A stretch of DNA of 64,000 nucleotides from Diorhabda sublineata (taxonomy: Eukaryota > Arthropoda > Insecta > Coleoptera > Chrysomelidae): positions 43,228,294-43,292,293 of the forward strand of contig NC_079474.1 of NCBI RefSeq assembly GCF_026230105.1, given 5' to 3'. The notes beneath the pieces are model-generated. The model was not told the origin of the DNA and made no database searches. It saw nothing but the letters and a program-made list of their open reading frames with translations. Position numbers and translations under genes: made by a program. This document shows, piece by piece, positions 37,701 through 42,900 of the stretch (within the stretch, counting starts at the first letter, position 1; each line of letters starts with the position of its first letter).

Positions 37701-37895
37701 GAAATGAACTTACGTTCTTTAATAAAACTTATAAACTACTCACCTGGTTCAGATCTGTTGGTGTAGATATTAGTATCGGGAACTAAATTCAGAATTTCGA
37801 AGTTTGCAACTAATGATTTGTCCACTTTGTCAACGCCAATTTCTTGTGTGAATTTTATGCCAGCTAATGCCTTTGAACATGCTGATTTCAATTCT
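10302..37895 (-). CDS. Nmdar2: NMDA receptor subunit 2-like gene, 12 recognised exons, 5' end missing
   Basis: This is a glutamate-gated cation channel subunit of the plasma membrane that is expected to pair with an NMDAR1 subunit at synapses. Exons in transcript order are 37895-37744, 31069-30857, 30223-29860, 26733-26450, 23087-22786, 22700-22419, 21677-21384, 18544-18425, 13481-13411, 13342-13217, 13098-12468 and 10781-10302. Every junction is GT-AG and all phases agree, giving 3319 coding bases, about 1105 codons and a TGA stop. The family signature is plain: linker, S1, pore loop, SYTANIAA gate, S2 with a CKLQKIG block, M4, then a long tail. Insect NMDAR2 was chosen over NMDAR1 or kainate/AMPA types because of the DKWY/EKWY-type segment before M4 and the NIMFFSQ-KLYRF junction that I associate with insect NMDAR2. 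Signal peptide and most of the amino-terminal domain are absent from the recognised exons. Known: family architecture. Inferred: expression and partners. Confidence 0.93.
10938..11380 (+). mobile_element. Internally deleted mariner fragment in receptor intron
   Basis: The plus strand carries the transposase N-terminal block MIFYDF-RELNQQQCVD near 10955 (MISYDF-type start of SETMAR-like mariners). It jumps after a large deletion to EYHDNVSSQT near 11185, which contains the second catalytic Asp, followed by TKTLLNSQYIELIG. Stops interrupt throughout. It lies in the last receptor intron, just before a LINE fragment on the same strand. Confidence 0.65.
11405..11930 (+). mobile_element. Non-LTR retrotransposon fragment, C-terminal end
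   Basis: Reading frames on the plus strand give SMRTLLVNRNLSI, LYGCECWTMDAATEKKIDAF, ERYAYRRMLRISWTEH, KEKKLNYLGHIMRNER and GKIEGKRSVGRRQ. This is the region downstream of the reverse transcriptase fingers in RTE-like LINEs (the LLYGCE-W-T block and the YLGH-MR block). It is frameshifted near 11525 and ends with a stop near 11770. A related fragment on the minus strand lies at 58220-59160. Confidence 0.75.
11931..12467. other. Remainder of last receptor intron
   Basis: AT-rich intron sequence between the LINE fragment and exon 12468. Nothing recognised. Confidence 0.6.
12468..13098 (-). CDS. Nmdar2: Nmdar2 exon: large Ser/Lys-rich tail exon
   Basis: The 631-bp exon runs open for its whole length and encodes about 210 residues starting SSPKGDNGNKMKSPTTYLSK and ending KTIDQLQ before the donor GTAAGA. 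It is rich in serine with many R-x-x-S and S-P pairs (for example RRFSSDS, GRRLSKD, SRRSSYL), which resemble basophilic and proline-directed kinase sites. Known: NMDA receptor tails are phosphorylated and bind scaffolds. Inferred: that these particular sites are used. I see no folded domain. An intron of 118 bp separates it from the previous exon. Confidence 0.88.
13157..13180. repeat. (AAT)n then AAAT microsatellite in a receptor intron
   Basis: AAT repeated five times followed by AAATAAAT, within the 118-bp intron between 13217 and 13098. Confidence 0.85.
13217..13342 (-). CDS. Nmdar2: Nmdar2 exon: cytoplasmic tail
   Basis: The 126-bp exon encodes RQQQEEREPPLESVTEVDSE, then YQLSPDEKKSKLSPSIIKRT and FLR. 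The donor is GTGAGT. The acceptor is ambiguous: CCGTAG gives the boundary listed here, while an AAAG 12 bases further upstream would add four residues (about STIR) in the same frame. The sequence is polar and low in hydrophobic residues, as in disordered receptor tails. It joins in frame to RSSPKGDNG in the next exon. Confidence 0.82.
13411..13481 (-). CDS. Nmdar2: Nmdar2 exon: basic cytoplasmic helix
   Basis: The 71-bp exon encodes KEHEQRRRRKSKAQFFEMIQ then EIR. It is bounded by TTTCAG and GTGAGC and leaves after two bases. The run of arginines and lysines suggests a membrane-associated or retention-type basic patch, which is an inference only. It is followed by an intron of only 68 bp (13343-13410). 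The exon is too short for an ORF scan; it was placed by phase and by its continuity with the KSIKR and RQQQEERE segments on either side. Confidence 0.88.
13735..14100 (+). mobile_element. Mariner C-terminal fragment in receptor intron
   Basis: The plus strand encodes SLQDEFCEGRTK near 13773, then QRIDGLFTVQSLI near 13875, and the C-terminal block LRGQRFSTHDEAIDAFKSYG with VSQSGCKKC near 13970-14045 in shifted frames. These match the C-terminal half of irritans/SETMAR-like mariner transposases. The middle is deleted. It is of the same broad group as the fragment at 10938. Confidence 0.7.
14101..15954. other. Receptor intron, no gene recognised
   Basis: Apart from the inverted repeat at 15631 nothing stands out. 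The open frame 15260-15553 has no recognisable motif. Confidence 0.55.
15631..15677. repeat. Imperfect inverted repeat
   Basis: The arms begin ACTTTTCT and end AGAAAAGT, with CACGAGTG and CACACGAG inside and a central TGTTTGTGTCGCAAACA palindrome. It could be a foldback remnant; no neighbouring gene explains it. Confidence 0.45.
15955..16022 (-). repeat. tRNA-like sequence, possible SINE head
   Basis: The minus strand has a box-A-like stretch (TAGTGCAGTGGATGATAG) and, about 35 bases later, a box-B-like stretch (CCGAGTTCAAAACTC) inside a 6-bp hairpin CCCGAG/CTCGGG. This is the internal promoter layout of tRNA genes and tRNA-derived SINEs. The T-loop is nine rather than seven bases and no complete cloverleaf forms, so a functional tRNA is unlikely. 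Confidence 0.3.
16148..16500 (-). mobile_element. Crypton-like tyrosine recombinase remnant
   Basis: The minus strand encodes VYFEELSKTLKASTLWPQYS, STINIKNNIDISTYPKKSNI and LTEDQLQRFLNEAPEKEYLL. This matches the segment before the catalytic core in Crypton / DUF3504-type recombinases abundant in beetle genomes (the YFEELSKTLK-STLW block and the LT-EQ-x-FL-APD/E block). The upstream part continues in another frame near 16490-16400. The catalytic Arg-His-Arg-Tyr core is not present; the frame stops after about 80 residues. Identification is by remembered family pattern. Confidence 0.6.
16838..18080 (+). mobile_element. Pogo/Tigger-like transposase remnant (DDE_1 family)
   Basis: The plus strand shows, in order: NAGYDWL near 16860, NLEDTGIQRNN at 16951, LVERGSK, then TIIACCNAKG near 17065, SPIFFHF near 17200, VLLLLDGHSIYCNSVE near 17250, PSHTSHFL-PLDRAVFK near 17350, and a tail PYRPINVANR through ENYKLEGKVLER near 17700-17800. 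The order and spacing follow the DDE_1 transposase of pogo/Tigger and Jerky-like elements. The usual V-D-E-T-G first catalytic block reads L-E-D-T-G, and stops and frameshifts are frequent. It follows the Crypton remnant in the same receptor intron. Confidence 0.75.
18425..18544 (-). CDS. Nmdar2: Nmdar2 exon: 40-residue juxtamembrane segment
   Basis: This 120-bp exon encodes KLYRFINCVELVSPHHAARE followed by LVHTIRQGQITSLFQKSIKR. It was found by looking for the segment expected after NIMFFSQ. It has an acceptor (TTTGTAG), a donor (GTTTGT) and phase 0 on both sides, and it joins the M4 exon to the KEHEQ exon. No open frame of 60 codons covers it, so a simple ORF scan misses it. It is higher in GC than its surroundings. 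Its role is inferred to be the membrane-proximal cytoplasmic helix linking M4 to the tail. Confidence 0.93.
18545..20864. other. Receptor intron with foldback and possible LTR debris
   Basis: It contains the foldback at 19233 and, from about 19380 to 19615, a stretch with TATATAG, AATAAA-type and TGTCAATGGTATCA motifs that loosely resembles an LTR edge with a primer-binding site. No retroelement ORF adjoins it. Confidence 0.4.
19233..19315. mobile_element. Short foldback element
   Basis: The left arm AAAAATAGTGTATGCAAC-TCGCATTTAATG and the right arm (read on the other strand) AAATAGTGTATTATGCAACC-AGCATTCAATG match over about 30 bases around a 21-base spacer. This is the structure of a minimal MITE or foldback. 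It lies in the receptor intron between exons 21384 and 18544. Confidence 0.55.
20865..21095 (-). mobile_element. Possible LINE remnant (RNase H / post-RT region)
   Basis: The minus strand reads LNRHLETLDLADDEAYNTSE, like the HYLLNRHL-x-x-L-G-L-x-D-D segment preceding the terminal CCHC-like motif in Jockey/R1-type LINEs, then continues open for about 60 residues that I do not recognise (GLFKKIDINRSALNTGFLTI). The plus-strand open frame at 20870-21067 is its shadow. Only the first 25 residues support the call. Confidence 0.3.
21384..21677 (-). CDS. Nmdar2: Nmdar2 exon: end of S2 and M4
   Basis: The 294-bp, phase-0 exon encodes DSISAVIAKYSNNGYMDILQ, EKWYGGLPCFK, the membrane segment GVAAVTGVFILLGVGMALGL followed by LILLVEHLFF, and the juxtamembrane block GSIWRSRNIMFFSQ. 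The E-K-W-Y and L-V-EHLF residues match the segment preceding M4 and M4 itself in this family. The exon ends exactly at the Q codon before GTAAGT. The next coding block, KLYRF, is in the small exon at 18544. The inferred cysteine partner of the S2 disulfide is the one in GGLPC. Confidence 0.95.
22419..22700 (-). CDS. Nmdar2: Nmdar2 exon: S2 ligand-binding half
   Basis: The 282-bp, phase-0 exon encodes LLSQKVGAPRSSAAEYYVQR, then SLENIEEGVIKLRNGSLDIL, then IADTPILDYYRATDHGCKL, then EDTYAIGMTKGFPLK. The aspartate in IADTP matches the residue that grips the ligand amino group. The helix start PRSSAAEYY aligns with the G-S-T-E-R-N position of GluN2; Ser-Ser-Ala is closer to the glycine-binding GluN3 pattern. 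The cysteine in DHGCK would form the conserved S2 disulfide with the cysteine in GGLPC of the next exon. The intron to the previous exon is only 85 bp. Confidence 0.95.
22786..23087 (-). CDS. Nmdar2: Nmdar2 exon: M1, pore loop M2 and M3 gate
   Basis: The 302-bp exon encodes the channel itself. M1 is LNITAIAVAIYEWLSPFG. The re-entrant loop is SALWVMWGLLCGHLVAF. M3 ends in VIFVASYTANIAALIAG, with the gate motif SYTANIAA at 22863-22840. At the loop tip, where vertebrate GluN2 has two asparagines (the N and N+1 sites), my alignment places Gly-His (22953-22948), so the asparagine linked to calcium permeation and magnesium block is missing. The acceptor lies 11 bp from a (CT)8 microsatellite that supplies most of its pyrimidine tract. 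The exon ends in phase 0 after YHDRS. Confidence 0.96.
23099..23114. repeat. (GA)8 microsatellite beside an exon acceptor
   Basis: On the minus strand it reads (CT)8, ending 11 bases before the first base of the receptor M1 exon. It forms most of the pyrimidine tract of that acceptor. Confidence 0.9.
23990..24270 (+). mobile_element. LINE 3' end with GAT microsatellite tail
   Basis: The plus strand carries RGRPRKSWRG near 24060 and LNREQNAGTERNGK near 24100 (the G-R-P-R-x-x-W block of LINE C-termini). It then shows CATTATAAGCCATAATCCAA and a terminal GATGATGATGAT run near 24255, as in the microsatellite tails of RTE-like elements. Only the last ~280 bp are present, as expected for 5'-truncated insertion. 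Confidence 0.5.
24271..26449. other. Receptor intron, no gene recognised
   Basis: I see no coding motif or clear repeat structure between the LINE tail and exon 26450. Confidence 0.55.
26450..26733 (-). CDS. Nmdar2: Nmdar2 exon: rest of S1 and start of M1
   Basis: The 284-bp exon encodes FKDGHVKSER, then WNGIVGDLVSGAAHMSFAAL, then SSARSEVIDFSVPYFFSG, and ends in the pre-M1 stretch FSPELWIAIFTS. The WNG-I-GD-LV block and the R-SE-V-IDFSVPY block are diagnostic for NMDA receptors. The arginine in ARSEV is the residue that binds the ligand alpha-carboxylate throughout the family. Where vertebrate GluN2 has S-L-T-I-N, this protein has A-L-S-V-S. The last serine codon is split A/GT with the next exon. 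Confidence 0.95.
27085..27515 (-). mobile_element. Tc1-like transposase remnant
   Basis: On the minus strand are MRDDHRL and RRLKETG-like (KKEIERNWPLW) DNA-binding residues near 27450, HDKDSKLSSKMSKEHLEG near 27310 (second catalytic Asp region), and QSPDLNSIKLLYYKLDRKKT near 27200. The last block is the Tc1 P-D-L-N-P-I-E-x-L-W motif with the catalytic Glu replaced by Lys. Large internal deletions and stops are present. It lies in a receptor intron. Confidence 0.65.
28590..28870 (-). mobile_element. Dispersed repeat, LINE reverse-transcriptase tail, copy 1
   Basis: The sequence is related to 40345-40620 on the same strand over about 250 bases. The minus strand encodes TPRTSIHRDLFRWKSANLWN then QLPRNVFREHYNLEKF, which resembles the end of CR1/Jockey-type reverse transcriptases (the SFF-R-T-x-x-LWN-x-LP block). 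It lacks the polymerase core. It lies in a receptor intron. Confidence 0.55.
28871..29859. other. Receptor intron, no gene recognised
   Basis: AT-rich sequence with no recognised feature. Confidence 0.55.
29860..30223 (-). CDS. Nmdar2: Nmdar2 exon: S1 ligand-binding half, with acidic insert
   Basis: The 364-bp exon encodes LPCHRVLTSDKDN, an acidic stretch of about 40 residues (EEEEDD, DYGDDDEQ), and then NCCYGLSMDLLENVAQ, the conserved C-x-G-[FLY]-x-[ML]-D-LL helix of S1, followed by the strand LYIVADGLFG. The C-C-Y-G and D-LL residues are those expected at the start of the glutamate-receptor S1 core. The acidic insert lies where insect NMDAR2 loops vary. The exon leaves after two bases (AG), completing an arginine codon with the first base of the next exon. 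Confidence 0.92.
30857..31069 (-). CDS. Nmdar2: Nmdar2 exon: linker and first strand of ligand-binding domain
   Basis: The 213-bp exon is bounded by CAG on the 5' side and GTATGT on the 3' side. It encodes KWKRVGIVSGR, then DTIIWPGGD, then VVTALAPPFVMESELDEDGQCLRG. These correspond to the W-x-R-V-G block, the IVWPG block and the E-x-PFVM strand that opens S1 in NMDA receptors. The cysteine near the end is at the place of the conserved C-x-R-G/N motif. The codon for the final glycine is split with the next exon (G, then GT), consistent with the continuation LPCHR. Confidence 0.9.
31070..32381. other. Receptor intron with unrecognised minus-strand frame
   Basis: An open frame at 32302-32009 on the minus strand encodes 97 residues (starts MLQQNLKSHPVDCDDIYEPF) just outside the MITE. 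I do not recognise it; repeat-derived coding debris is likely given the neighbours. The rest shows nothing. Confidence 0.4.
32382..32655 (+). mobile_element. MITE derived from the mariner family at 368-1528
   Basis: The ends form terminal inverted repeats: TACGAGGACGGTTCCAGAAG at the left, and GTTACTTCTGGGACCATGCT then CGTA at the right. About 275 bp long, it has no transposase remains. One interior end block (minus strand: AAATAAAAGTATTGTGTCAT and onward, including AACGATGACCAA and AATTCACTGAAAAC) is nearly identical to bases 1398-1460 of the mariner element, so it is an internally deleted copy of that family. It sits in the intron between receptor exons 37744 and 31069 and ends 20 bp before the hAT target duplication. 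Confidence 0.85.
32675..32682 (+). repeat. 8-bp target-site duplication, left of hAT
   Basis: GTTTAGTC immediately precedes the hAT terminus CAGTG and is repeated exactly at 34481-34488. Confidence 0.92.
32683..34480 (+). mobile_element. hAT transposon with perfect TSD, decayed transposase
   Basis: The element starts CAGTGTTTTTCAATCT and ends with its exact reverse complement, AGATTGAAAAACACTG. It is flanked by the 8-bp duplication GTTTAGTC at 32675-32682 and 34481-34488, the hAT hallmark. The plus strand encodes a ZBED5/SCAND3-like transposase in several frames: IAENLILPAALDMVEIMV near 33000, QFDESTDVSDCAQ near 33183, EDMGSLHQNLLYHTEARWLS near 33590, and a C-terminal hATC dimerisation block (SAMVDIKTKKRDRLQLENDL) near 34250. 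Frameshifts and stops break the frame, and the BED zinc finger is not seen. It lies in a receptor intron. Confidence 0.92.
34481..34488 (+). repeat. 8-bp target-site duplication, right of hAT
   Basis: GTTTAGTC immediately follows the hAT terminus CACTG and matches 32675-32682 exactly. Identity in both copies suggests a later arrival than most other elements here, although the coding region is already broken. Confidence 0.92.
34489..37743. other. Receptor intron, no gene recognised
   Basis: Several short open frames (34950-35234, 36176-36397) have no family features. The plus-strand stretch near 36690 reads ITKPAKVAGQFLEALDEE, which may be transposon debris but is too short to assign. Confidence 0.5.
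37744..37895 (-). CDS. Nmdar2: Nmdar2 exon: end of the amino-terminal domain
   Basis: The 152-bp exon sits between an acceptor (TTACAG) and a donor (GTGAGT). It enters with the third base of a codon and leaves after one base. It encodes about 50 residues beginning ELKSACSKAL and containing FEILNLVP, which fits the last strands of the LIVBP-like amino-terminal domain just before the ligand-binding domain. Its one-base overhang joins in frame to the exon at 31069 across a 6.7-kb intron full of transposons. The preceding exon must end with two bases of a codon; I did not find it. Identification rests mainly on the phase match and position, since this part of the receptor is poorly conserved. Confidence 0.8.
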
Positions 37896-38254
37896 CTGTA
37901 ACAACAGAATCAAAATAAATAACAATAAAAATTGACATATTCAGAGATCATACATTCATATCAATCATCAAAGTTTATTTATCTTCTTCCAATACATCGC
38001 AGGTTTACTGCGGTTTCCCTGTAACCAACCACCCAAATTGCTGACGATTGGGAATAATAAAAAACAAAATAAAAATTCCCCAAACGAGAAGGATCGTTTT
38101 TGCTTGCTAGAGCTGTCTTTTTGTTCTCTTCCGGCCAATAGTTCTAGTTTTTCCTCCTTTCCAGCCAGGACAGCAAACGAAACCCCACAAAACCTTCACA
38201 ACCCAACCCTGCAGAGGAGCAAATCCTATATCAGGGCCAACTCCAACAAACAAA

Positions 38255-38450
38255 TGTCGAATGAACTTAATTAATCTAAACGGTTGATTTAACAAAATTG
38301 AACGAGCTAAATTTATTAAAAGTTATTCCCAACAATTTCTATTCATAATAAAATAAATGCTAATAAAGTATATATTAAACTTTGATGCTTTCGTGTTTTA
38401 ATTTTTGAAGTAGTCCGCATTTTTTTAGATGTAACTTCTCCATCCCTAAG
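38255..38450 (+). repeat. Dispersed direct repeat, copy 1
   Basis: This copy shares TTAATTAATCTAAACGG, TAACAAAATT, GCTAATAAAGTAT and TGTGTTTTAATTTTT-type blocks with 39465-39672 in the same order and orientation. It is rich in AT and has no coding potential. The two copies are 1.2 kb apart and differ clearly. Confidence 0.7.
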
Positions 38451-39464
38451 ATTGAAAAATAATGGATGTATTTTTCAGGTCCTAACCTTAGCAATTTCGA
38501 TTTCTTCTTTCTTGTTTTCTTCAATCTTCTGATTTCTTAGAAATCCTAATTTGAATTTTCGAATTAATCAAAATATTAAAATAACTATACAACTTATTAT
38601 TACTGAAAATATTCCAATTGACGTATGGCTTTGTGGATTTTTCTTTTTTGAATTGGTTTCAAGTTTTTAGCATTTATACAATTTCATAAAGTTCTTCGAA
38701 ATTCTAAAGCTCGTCAACATTGCGTCTTCTAAAGAACCTCGTTTTTTCAAATACATGTTATTTCTTATTGTGCCTGAACATCCTGCAATAAAGGAGTTCA
38801 ACGCGGTTTTCTCACAGTGATTTATTCGGCATTTTTTTCTATTTCAGTTATATTAAAATTGTTTGACTTTTCAATAATTGTAATCTGCTTCCAAACGCTA
38901 TTAAATTTTCATTCTTTAATGGTCTGGTTCTCGTAGTTCCTGTAAGATACAACCTAAATCGTCTCTATCTGCAAAATATTGCTTCAGCACTTCTATTTTA
39001 GGCCAGGTGTTTAATTTCATCCTATTTACTCCCATGACCTCGGTTTTTCCGATGAATTTTTTCTGTATACATTCCAAAACATGTGTTTTTATATCATGAT
39101 CATTATAGATCACTTATGTTTCAATTTTCTAACTTTAATTTGAACAATTCCCAATTCAGGCTTTTTGGACTTGCCGTATCCATTTTAAATGTATTCAATA
39201 AATTTGTTCCTAAACATTCGATATTAATAAATTATCTCTTCCTTACTCTTATGATAGATAAGGATAAAGTAAAAAAAAATAATGAGGTTGAAACTGTCCC
39301 TCGTGAATTGTAGGTCTTAGCACTATGTATTAAAATACTAAGTCGAGTTTTTATAGCGGTAGAGCGTAATCCTATTACGACTGCCTCAATTATATATTTA
39401 ACTTTCGAAATCTTATTTTTAAAAATTTTGTTCGCAAAGAAAAACTAGAGTTATAATTTTACAT

Positions 39465-39672
39465 AATGTTGAATGAACTCAATTAATCTAAACGGTCGAA
39501 TTAACAAAATTTAGTGAATGAACTAGATTCATTGAACGAACTAATTTAATTAAGAGGTGTTTACAACAATTCCTATTTATAATTAAATAAAGGCTAATAA
39601 AGTATTTAAGAAATTTAAACTTTTTGTGTTTTAATTTTTAAAATAGTCCGAATTATTCTAGATGTAATTTTG
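39465..39672 (+). repeat. Dispersed direct repeat, copy 2
   Basis: Partner of 38255-38450. It contains an insertion of about 30 bases (AACTAGATTCATTGAACGAA) relative to copy 1. Both copies end with AGATGTAA(C/T)TT. Confidence 0.7.
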
Positions 39673-39963
39673 TTAAAATTTTTGATTGCATACTAGAAGT
39701 ATGATGATTCAAAATCTATATCAACTCTTCAAACTAATGTAATTATACTAATAAAATGTTAACGTGCATTCAATTGATTTTAGCCAGCTCACTTAATGGA
39801 TATGGATAAATTGATATATCCCCTGTTTAGTAGAATAAATAATTTTGTAAAATAAACAGTAGCTTTTTCTTCTCTTGGCGAACATGGAAATTTAATGCCC
39901 ACTGTTCTTATACATACACATAACTCGTGAATTATTTTCGAGTCTCGCTGTTTGCAAAGGCTT

Positions 39964-39981
39964 CAGTGCAGTGCAGTGCAG
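39964..39981 (+). repeat. Short CAGTG tandem repeat
   Basis: Three and a half copies of the pentamer CAGTG. Confidence 0.75.
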
Positions 39982-40344
39982 CGTAATTAATATTTCATTT
40001 TGATGGAGGGTGTACCTCGAGTTATTGCTATGAACTTCTGGCCGTATATCACAAAAAATGCATTCTAGTGGTATATGATAATATAATCGATATCAGTTGC
40101 ACTGAAAAGTTTTAAAGGAAGTACTTGAAACTACTTCAAGTCGTTAGATAAATAATACTAAATATCGTTTCTCATCGATTTTAACATTTCTCAAATCGAA
40201 GATTCTACTGTGATTCTGATCTATTTCAAATCAATCTAACTGGAGAACGATAAACTTAGTCTACTTTACCGTCAAGAAATTTGTGAGTAAATAGGAAACT
40301 CAAGTAGTACCGTAAGAAGCATATATAGTTATTTTTAGTTTTAT

Positions 40345-40620
40345 AACGGAGATGTGGAAATGCTTGTGGATATAGGCTTTGAACTTCTGTAGGTTGCAGT
40401 GCTCGGGACAAACGACGTGCCTTGGTAGCTGATTCCACAGGCTTGTACTTCTCCAAAGAAATGAGTCCCGCTAAATTGAAGTTCTGGGAGTTCTACAGGC
40501 GAACTTGGCGTTCATGAGCCACCTCTGTCTATCGAGTAGGTCTTACAAAAATTGCTTCAGGCGGGATTATGCTGGACAGTTCGGAAGAGCATTTGCTGTG
40601 GTAGTATCAATAAAATAGAG
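40345..40620 (-). mobile_element. Dispersed repeat, LINE reverse-transcriptase tail, copy 2
   Basis: This is the better-preserved partner of 28590-28870. The minus strand gives LMNAKFACRTPRTSI, DSFLWRSTSLWNQLPRHVV and EHCNLQKFKAYIHKHFHIS, the usual last ~60 residues of a non-LTR reverse transcriptase ORF. One in-frame stop lies after RTSI. The frame used by the longest open run here (40456-40256) is not the coding one. Confidence 0.6.
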
Positions 40621-41554
40621 TCAGGCTGGCGATTTTTCTTCTATGCTCTAAGCAGTTTAAGTTTCTGATTAACTCTGGATAGCCTTTAAGTGGAGTGATC
40701 TCTTCTAAGTTTTTGTCAAGATGCCTTGGCTACATCGGCCACGTGGTTATGCCAGGAAGCAATATGTTTCCATTCTCAAACATATTTGCGGTGATGGTGA
40801 TATTTTATATACAGACACATCCAAATTTTGAGCTGCAGTGCTGACCTTCTTTGTAAAAATAGAGGCCTGGGTCTTTGCTCCATTGAACTCAGATTGCTTT
40901 CATTACACTCCAGAATGTTTTCAAGATCACACTATAATGAATCATAGTGCTACCAATCACTGCAATAGCTCAAGATATACACTTAATCATAAAATTACTT
41001 TTGTTTTCAAACCATTGATCGGCAATTTTGCCCGCATTAGCAAAATGATTTCATTTGGTTAGTTGCCTGAGCGCCACCCACGATGGAACACTGACCAAAT
41101 AGTCTCCTTCTGTCTCTCTTAACACGATGGGTAACTTCCGTCAAAATCACGAACATGTAGATAATTTTAACGTCTTTGGAAGGGTTCGATACAAGAACAC
41201 GAATTCGCCAAAATATTTGTACTCCTCGTTTCTTGATATGGTCATGATGTTGCCATAAAATCAGAAAATGTATTTCTTCGGGCTGTAACACTTCCAATGT
41301 CATTGATGATATTTTAAATTCTTAAATTATTGAATCATTGCTCTGTTTATTTGGTATAACTAATCTCATTATCATGAGATATTGTTGTCAGATCTTGATA
41401 TTGTTTGTAATATGATAAGCATGAACATCTCAAATAGACAATCTATTATCTAATTAGTAGACAGTTATAAATATCAAGTAGTTAGTTAGTAGTATTAAGT
41501 AGTAGGCACCAGGCTTGGAATAACTCTACTGCTATTCTCCTATATTTTTATTCA

Positions 41555-41845
41555 TGGCTACGTCCTGTCAGTTCTCCATTCCTAATCATTCTAAATCTTC
41601 GCTTTTATTCATTTCTTCCGTAGAAGCCCTCTTCTCCTTTTCCCCTGAACAAGGGTCTTCTCAACCAACGATCCTCGTCCATTCTGGCTAGATGCCTACC
41701 CAACAGTTTTTTCTCTGATCATAACCAGACAGTACTTTGATCTCTGCATTCGTTCTTCTCCTTCAATCATTTTGTTTCTGTACTCCTCCGATTTGTTTAT
41801 TTAGTTTATTTTTTGTTCATGGTCCAAAAGTCACTGCTATATAGC
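41555..41845 (-). mobile_element. Possible LINE C-terminal fragment
   Basis: The minus strand shows LLYSSDFWTMNKK near 41830, then GRHLARMDEDRWLRRPLFRG near 41660, in different frames. The first resembles the LLYG-E-W-T block and the second the G-H-L-x-RM-x-D-R-W block of LINE C-termini. The match is partial and frame changes are needed. Confidence 0.35.
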
Positions 41846-42609
41846 AGCGTTATTTTTATAACTAAGTAGGCAATGATAGTGGAATTATTAATATCTTCTT
41901 TGATATCTTCTTCTAATCTTTCAAATTTCAATTCAATATTTTTCAAATAATATATCCATTGGCATATTATTCCATTAACTAAATATTGGGAATTATGTCA
42001 CTATTAAGCTTTTAAAGGAACGGTTTCATTATATTCCCTGAGGTATACCAATTGATTAAAATTAAAAAAAGTTTATCAGAACGCTCAGGACTATTCGCTT
42101 TTTTTCTCAAGATTACCCCGTCTCCCATAAAATGAGTCTTAAGAGAAGCTAAATTCTCTTCTTTTATTATGAGATCGTTTCCAATTCTTTTCAATGAAAT
42201 TTGTAAAGAAATTCTATAGAGGCAATATATTCTCTTTAAGAATTTTTTTTTTATTTTTGATAATATTGTTCATTATTCTGACACAAAAAGATATGTTGGC
42301 CTTTATTACCTTGCATATTATTCAGGAAGGCGAACAGTGAAAGGCATGAGTATAGTCTTTGTTCCTTAATGAACATAATTGAGGTTAAGTAATTGGAATT
42401 CTCAACTAGTAACAATTTGAGAATGGGTGCGAGGTTGACGGTCGTTTAAATTATGAGACCAGGATTACAAGTTCTCCGAAAATCTCACGGGATGGAATGA
42501 CATCCTGAACGTTACATCGACTTCGCAAATCGAATCAGGAGCGTTTCAAAATAGCTTCGACAAGTAAAGTACCCGACAAAAATGAGAACAAAAATTTTGA
42601 AAACAATTT

Positions 42610-42900
42610 TACCTCTCATCATGGTCTCTTTTCAGCTTTCTACATATTTTCCTATAATTTTCAATAAAATCAATACCCATATATACTTCATCTTTAACTA
42701 ATGTTTCCATATTTGGGAATAGAAAATTATCTGAAAAGATTAAATTTGGAAAATCTAAGTGCAACATGTAGTAATTTATACTTAAATTTGGCTACTGCAA
42801 TAACATAATTTGTAAGCTGATAGCGTTGTCTTGATAAAACAACATCTGATTTGCAGTTGAACGCTGTCGTTTTTCCTCCATTGCTAAAATATTACAATAG
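42610..42900 (-). mobile_element. Mariner fragment with second and third Asp blocks
   Basis: The minus strand reads ANQMLFYQDNA near 42850 (second catalytic Asp) and LDFPNLIFSDNFLFPNMETL near 42740, the mariner P-D-L-A-P-S-D-[YN]-F-L-F-P block with the third Asp retained, followed by IDFIENYRKICRKLKRDH. Adjacent frames are broken. It is of the same general group as the element at 368 but too short to pair with it. Confidence 0.6.

Larger units (their letters stand above)
37896..40344. other. Upstream intron or intergenic, direct repeats only
   Basis: It holds the two direct repeats and a C-rich patch at 38130-38260 whose open frames (both strands) match nothing I know. No amino-terminal-domain exon was recognised. 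Confidence 0.5.
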
